Assembly (NCBI RefSeq): GCF_036417845.1 | Contig: NC_089981.1 | Location: forward strand, 83,493,268 to 83,557,267 | DNA: 64,000 bases | Origin: Apteryx mantelli | Lineage: Eukaryota; Chordata; Aves; Apterygiformes; Apterygidae | Reading direction: 5' to 3' | In this document: positions 61,871 to 64,000 of the stretch, one piece after another | Position numbering within the stretch: the stretch's first letter is position 1 | How the letters are laid out: the number at the start of each line of letters is the position of its first letter | Notes under the pieces: generated by a model | Told to the model about the DNA's origin: nothing | Seen by the model: the letters and a program-made list of their open reading frames with translations, nothing else | The model's database searches: none | Made by a program: the position numbers and the translations under genes

Positions 61871-64000
61871 CCCAGTCGGCAGTCTAGCTTTTCCGCTGGG
61901 AAGACGCGTAGGTTCATGGAGGAGGCTGGGGAATCAACGTCACCTTTAAATAGCCCCATCCAAAGCCTCTCTAAGCAGCTGGCTTTGTCAAGCAGAGATA
62001 AAACTGCCCTGCTGTAAGCTTTTATTTCCAAACCTTCAATGTTAGCGTTACTGGATAAACTTTTCTCTCTCTTTTCAAGCTAAGGAGGAATGCAATAGCC
62101 GTCCCGTGACGAATGCATCGCTGCTGTTCACCTGCATGGCGGCTTTCGTTGAAGAGGGTCACCACAGCTCTGGAGCCACAGTGTTTCCTCGCAGAGCCCG
62201 TGCCGGTGGTGTACGTCGGTACCTGCCTGAGTCTCCTCGGCATTCATGGACTGGCTGCCCTGGGAAGCCAGTGGGGCATGAGACTGCGCTTATGTGCTTT
62301 CCTGGCTTGGGGCTTGTAATTATTAATAAACATTGTTAATCTCTGCCTCATACAAGTCAGCTTGTAGACCACATCTCATTTAAGCTATTGTTTTGTTTAC
62401 CGCAGTGGTCTGTGGGCCGTCGTGTTAGCACAAATGGTCTCTGAGTTATCAGTTGCATGTTGTTGATGTTGTATGGCAATGCCCACCAAGGAAGAAGCAA
62501 CGGAAATCTACTGCTCTTCAAAGAAAAGTCTCACATAACCCCTGACCAGACCCAAGCATTTGCAGCCTGCACCCCAGCATATGAATACTGCAGATATTAC
62601 ATATCTTTGTATGGTATTTGTTAAATATTTAAGATCAGAAAAGAGATTTTAGCCTAAACGGCTGCTTGAAGTTGCAGCATTAGAGACTTGCCAGATTATT
62701 GCTGAAAAACATAGATGAACGTAGATTTGCTTTTGGATCCAGGCTTTGTCCCATCAAACAAACTTTCCTGTCCTCTCTCTGACCAGCTCTTTGGCCAACA
62801 CTGTCCCCTTCATTCTTCCTGTGAAAGCCGGGCAGATGCTGGCCCAGGTCCCCTGGCACCCTGGGCACTCTCTTTTGCAGCGTGCCCGTGGGCTGCGCTG
62901 CTCCGTGGGGTTCAGCAGGAGAGTGGCTCGGATGCATCCGGCTCCTTGGCATGCTGTGCTCATGGAGCCAACGGCGGCCCAGTGTGACGGTGTCTGCAGC
63001 TTCGCTTCATCTCCTGTTGAAGTTTCAGGTGCTAGCGTGTCTGCCAACACCTAGGGGATTTTCACACATGCTTGGGAGCAGGAAAGAAAATAAATCCTCT
63101 CTGGCAACGTCATATGTTTTTGTGCTTCTCATCAGCAAGCTTTGGGAAAATCCCGCCCAGCACCCAGGCCTTGGTGCTGAGATTGCGGCTGGGCTCATAG
63201 TTACTTCACTCCTGGAGGCTGGAGGAAGGGCAAAGGCAACTCAAGCCACCCCTGCAGCCCCGTGTCCTGGTGAAGGGCTGAACCTGGCTCCACCTGTCCC
63301 TCAGGCTCATTCCAGCTTGGCCACAGCCCCTTGCAGCAGCAGGGAGAAAGGGAAGCCACCACGTCACAGTGCCTTCCCGGCATTCGGATGTGGATTGTTT
63401 TCTTCCTGCAGTCACCTTTGGGCCTGGCAGTAATCTCGAAGCATCTGCTCCAAATTATCCAGGATTACAGGAATTAAAAAAAAAAAAAACAATTAGAGGC
63501 CCCAGGTCCTGCAAGCACAAATCTGTTTAACCTTAATCTCATGGGGGACAGGGTTGCTTCCCCTTCCCAAAAGGCAAAGGGACAGCCTCCCCTGGCTGGC
63601 TTCTGTGGGCTCCAGCACCGTTTCCTCTCCTCAGTCTGAATTTACCTGGTTCTGCTGTGGAGGTAGCGCAAGAGAGACCTGCTGATGTTGCTGAAGAAGG
63701 GCACACTCGGCCTTCTCAAGGACAAGCCCCAGGATGTCTTGGTAGCTTTCCATGAAGATATTGCACCTATCTTTTTAAGATCTTTACAAGCTATCTTTAT
63801 TCAATATCCACATTGCCTTGCCCAACACCTTGCCAGCAATTCAAAGAGGAAATGCTCCTCTCAGATAAAGCACAGAAAAACAGAACATTTCTTTACAGTG
63901 AGGAGTAGAGACTGAAAAGTCATCGGGGGAATCTCTCCTTCCCCTTCTTCCAGTGTTATTAGGCTCTCCTCCAGCTAGTTAAATCTTTCCCTTGCAGCCC
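61871..64000. other. intergenic, no gene recognised
   Basis: This is AT-rich to average DNA with an enhancer-like part near 62.3-62.5 kb and an A-run at 63476-63490. SIX6, the next gene expected by synteny, is not reached. Confidence 0.5.
62290..62480. promoter_or_regulatory. enhancer-like block with SOX, FOX and RUNX-type sites (candidate)
   Basis: TAATTATTAATAAAC, then ACCACA (RUNX-type, 62368-62373), ATTGTT (SOX-type, 62387-62392), TGTTTAC (FOX-type, 62394-62400) and ACCGCA (RUNX-type, 62399-62404) lie within about 80 bases in unique sequence. Motif evidence only. Confidence 0.3.

Noticed and set aside
42226-64000. Possible SIX6 exons
   Set aside because: No further SIX domain or homeodomain coding sequence on either strand.

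Overview
This is nuclear DNA of an amniote, most likely a bird or another archosaur or turtle-like sauropsid. The gene order is the vertebrate SIX cluster. The coding exons are separated by GT-AG introns. The interspersed repeats are old CR1-type LINE fragments plus MIR-like SINE remnants. I see no Alu, B1 or L1 elements and no young CR1 copies. The species cannot be named from the window.

Layout. Positions 1-6024 are the start of a large first intron of MNAT1 on the minus strand. MNAT1 exon 1 is at 6025-6113 (minus). It lies head-to-head with SIX4, whose ATG is at 7240 (plus), so about 1.1 kb of CpG island serves as a shared divergent promoter. SIX4 has three coding exons (7240-8120, 9817-10505, 12960-13756; 788 codons) and a long 3'UTR that probably ends near 18858. 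About 20 kb of non-coding DNA follows. It holds repeats, an orphan CpG-rich block at 31.2-33.5 kb, and several stretches between 29.9 and 38.1 kb that look like developmental enhancers. SIX1 has two coding exons (39093-39652 and 40956-41244; 282 codons) and a 3'UTR ending near 42225. From there to 64000 I find no exon. By synteny this is the intergenic desert towards SIX6, which is not in the window. It contains GC-rich blocks, simple repeats, old repeats and a few enhancer-like stretches.

How the genes work together. SIX1 and SIX4 are paralogous SIX-domain/homeodomain transcription factors. They act with EYA and DACH proteins in cranial placodes, muscle, kidney and sensory neurons. MNAT1 is the RING-finger assembly factor of the CDK-activating kinase and TFIIH; it is a neighbour, not a pathway partner. 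The most notable non-coding signal is four exact copies of the SIX/MEF3 recognition 9-mer GAAACCTGA, against roughly 0.5 expected by chance in 64 kb on both strands. Two lie in the SIX4 leader and intron 1, and one lies in an enhancer-like block 5 kb upstream of SIX1. This suggests auto- and cross-regulation. Nothing here looks like a wholly new biological system. The points worth following are the SIX-site cluster, the serine tract in SIX4, the palindromic repeats in the SIX4 3'UTR, and the CACGTG-rich minisatellite upstream of SIX1.
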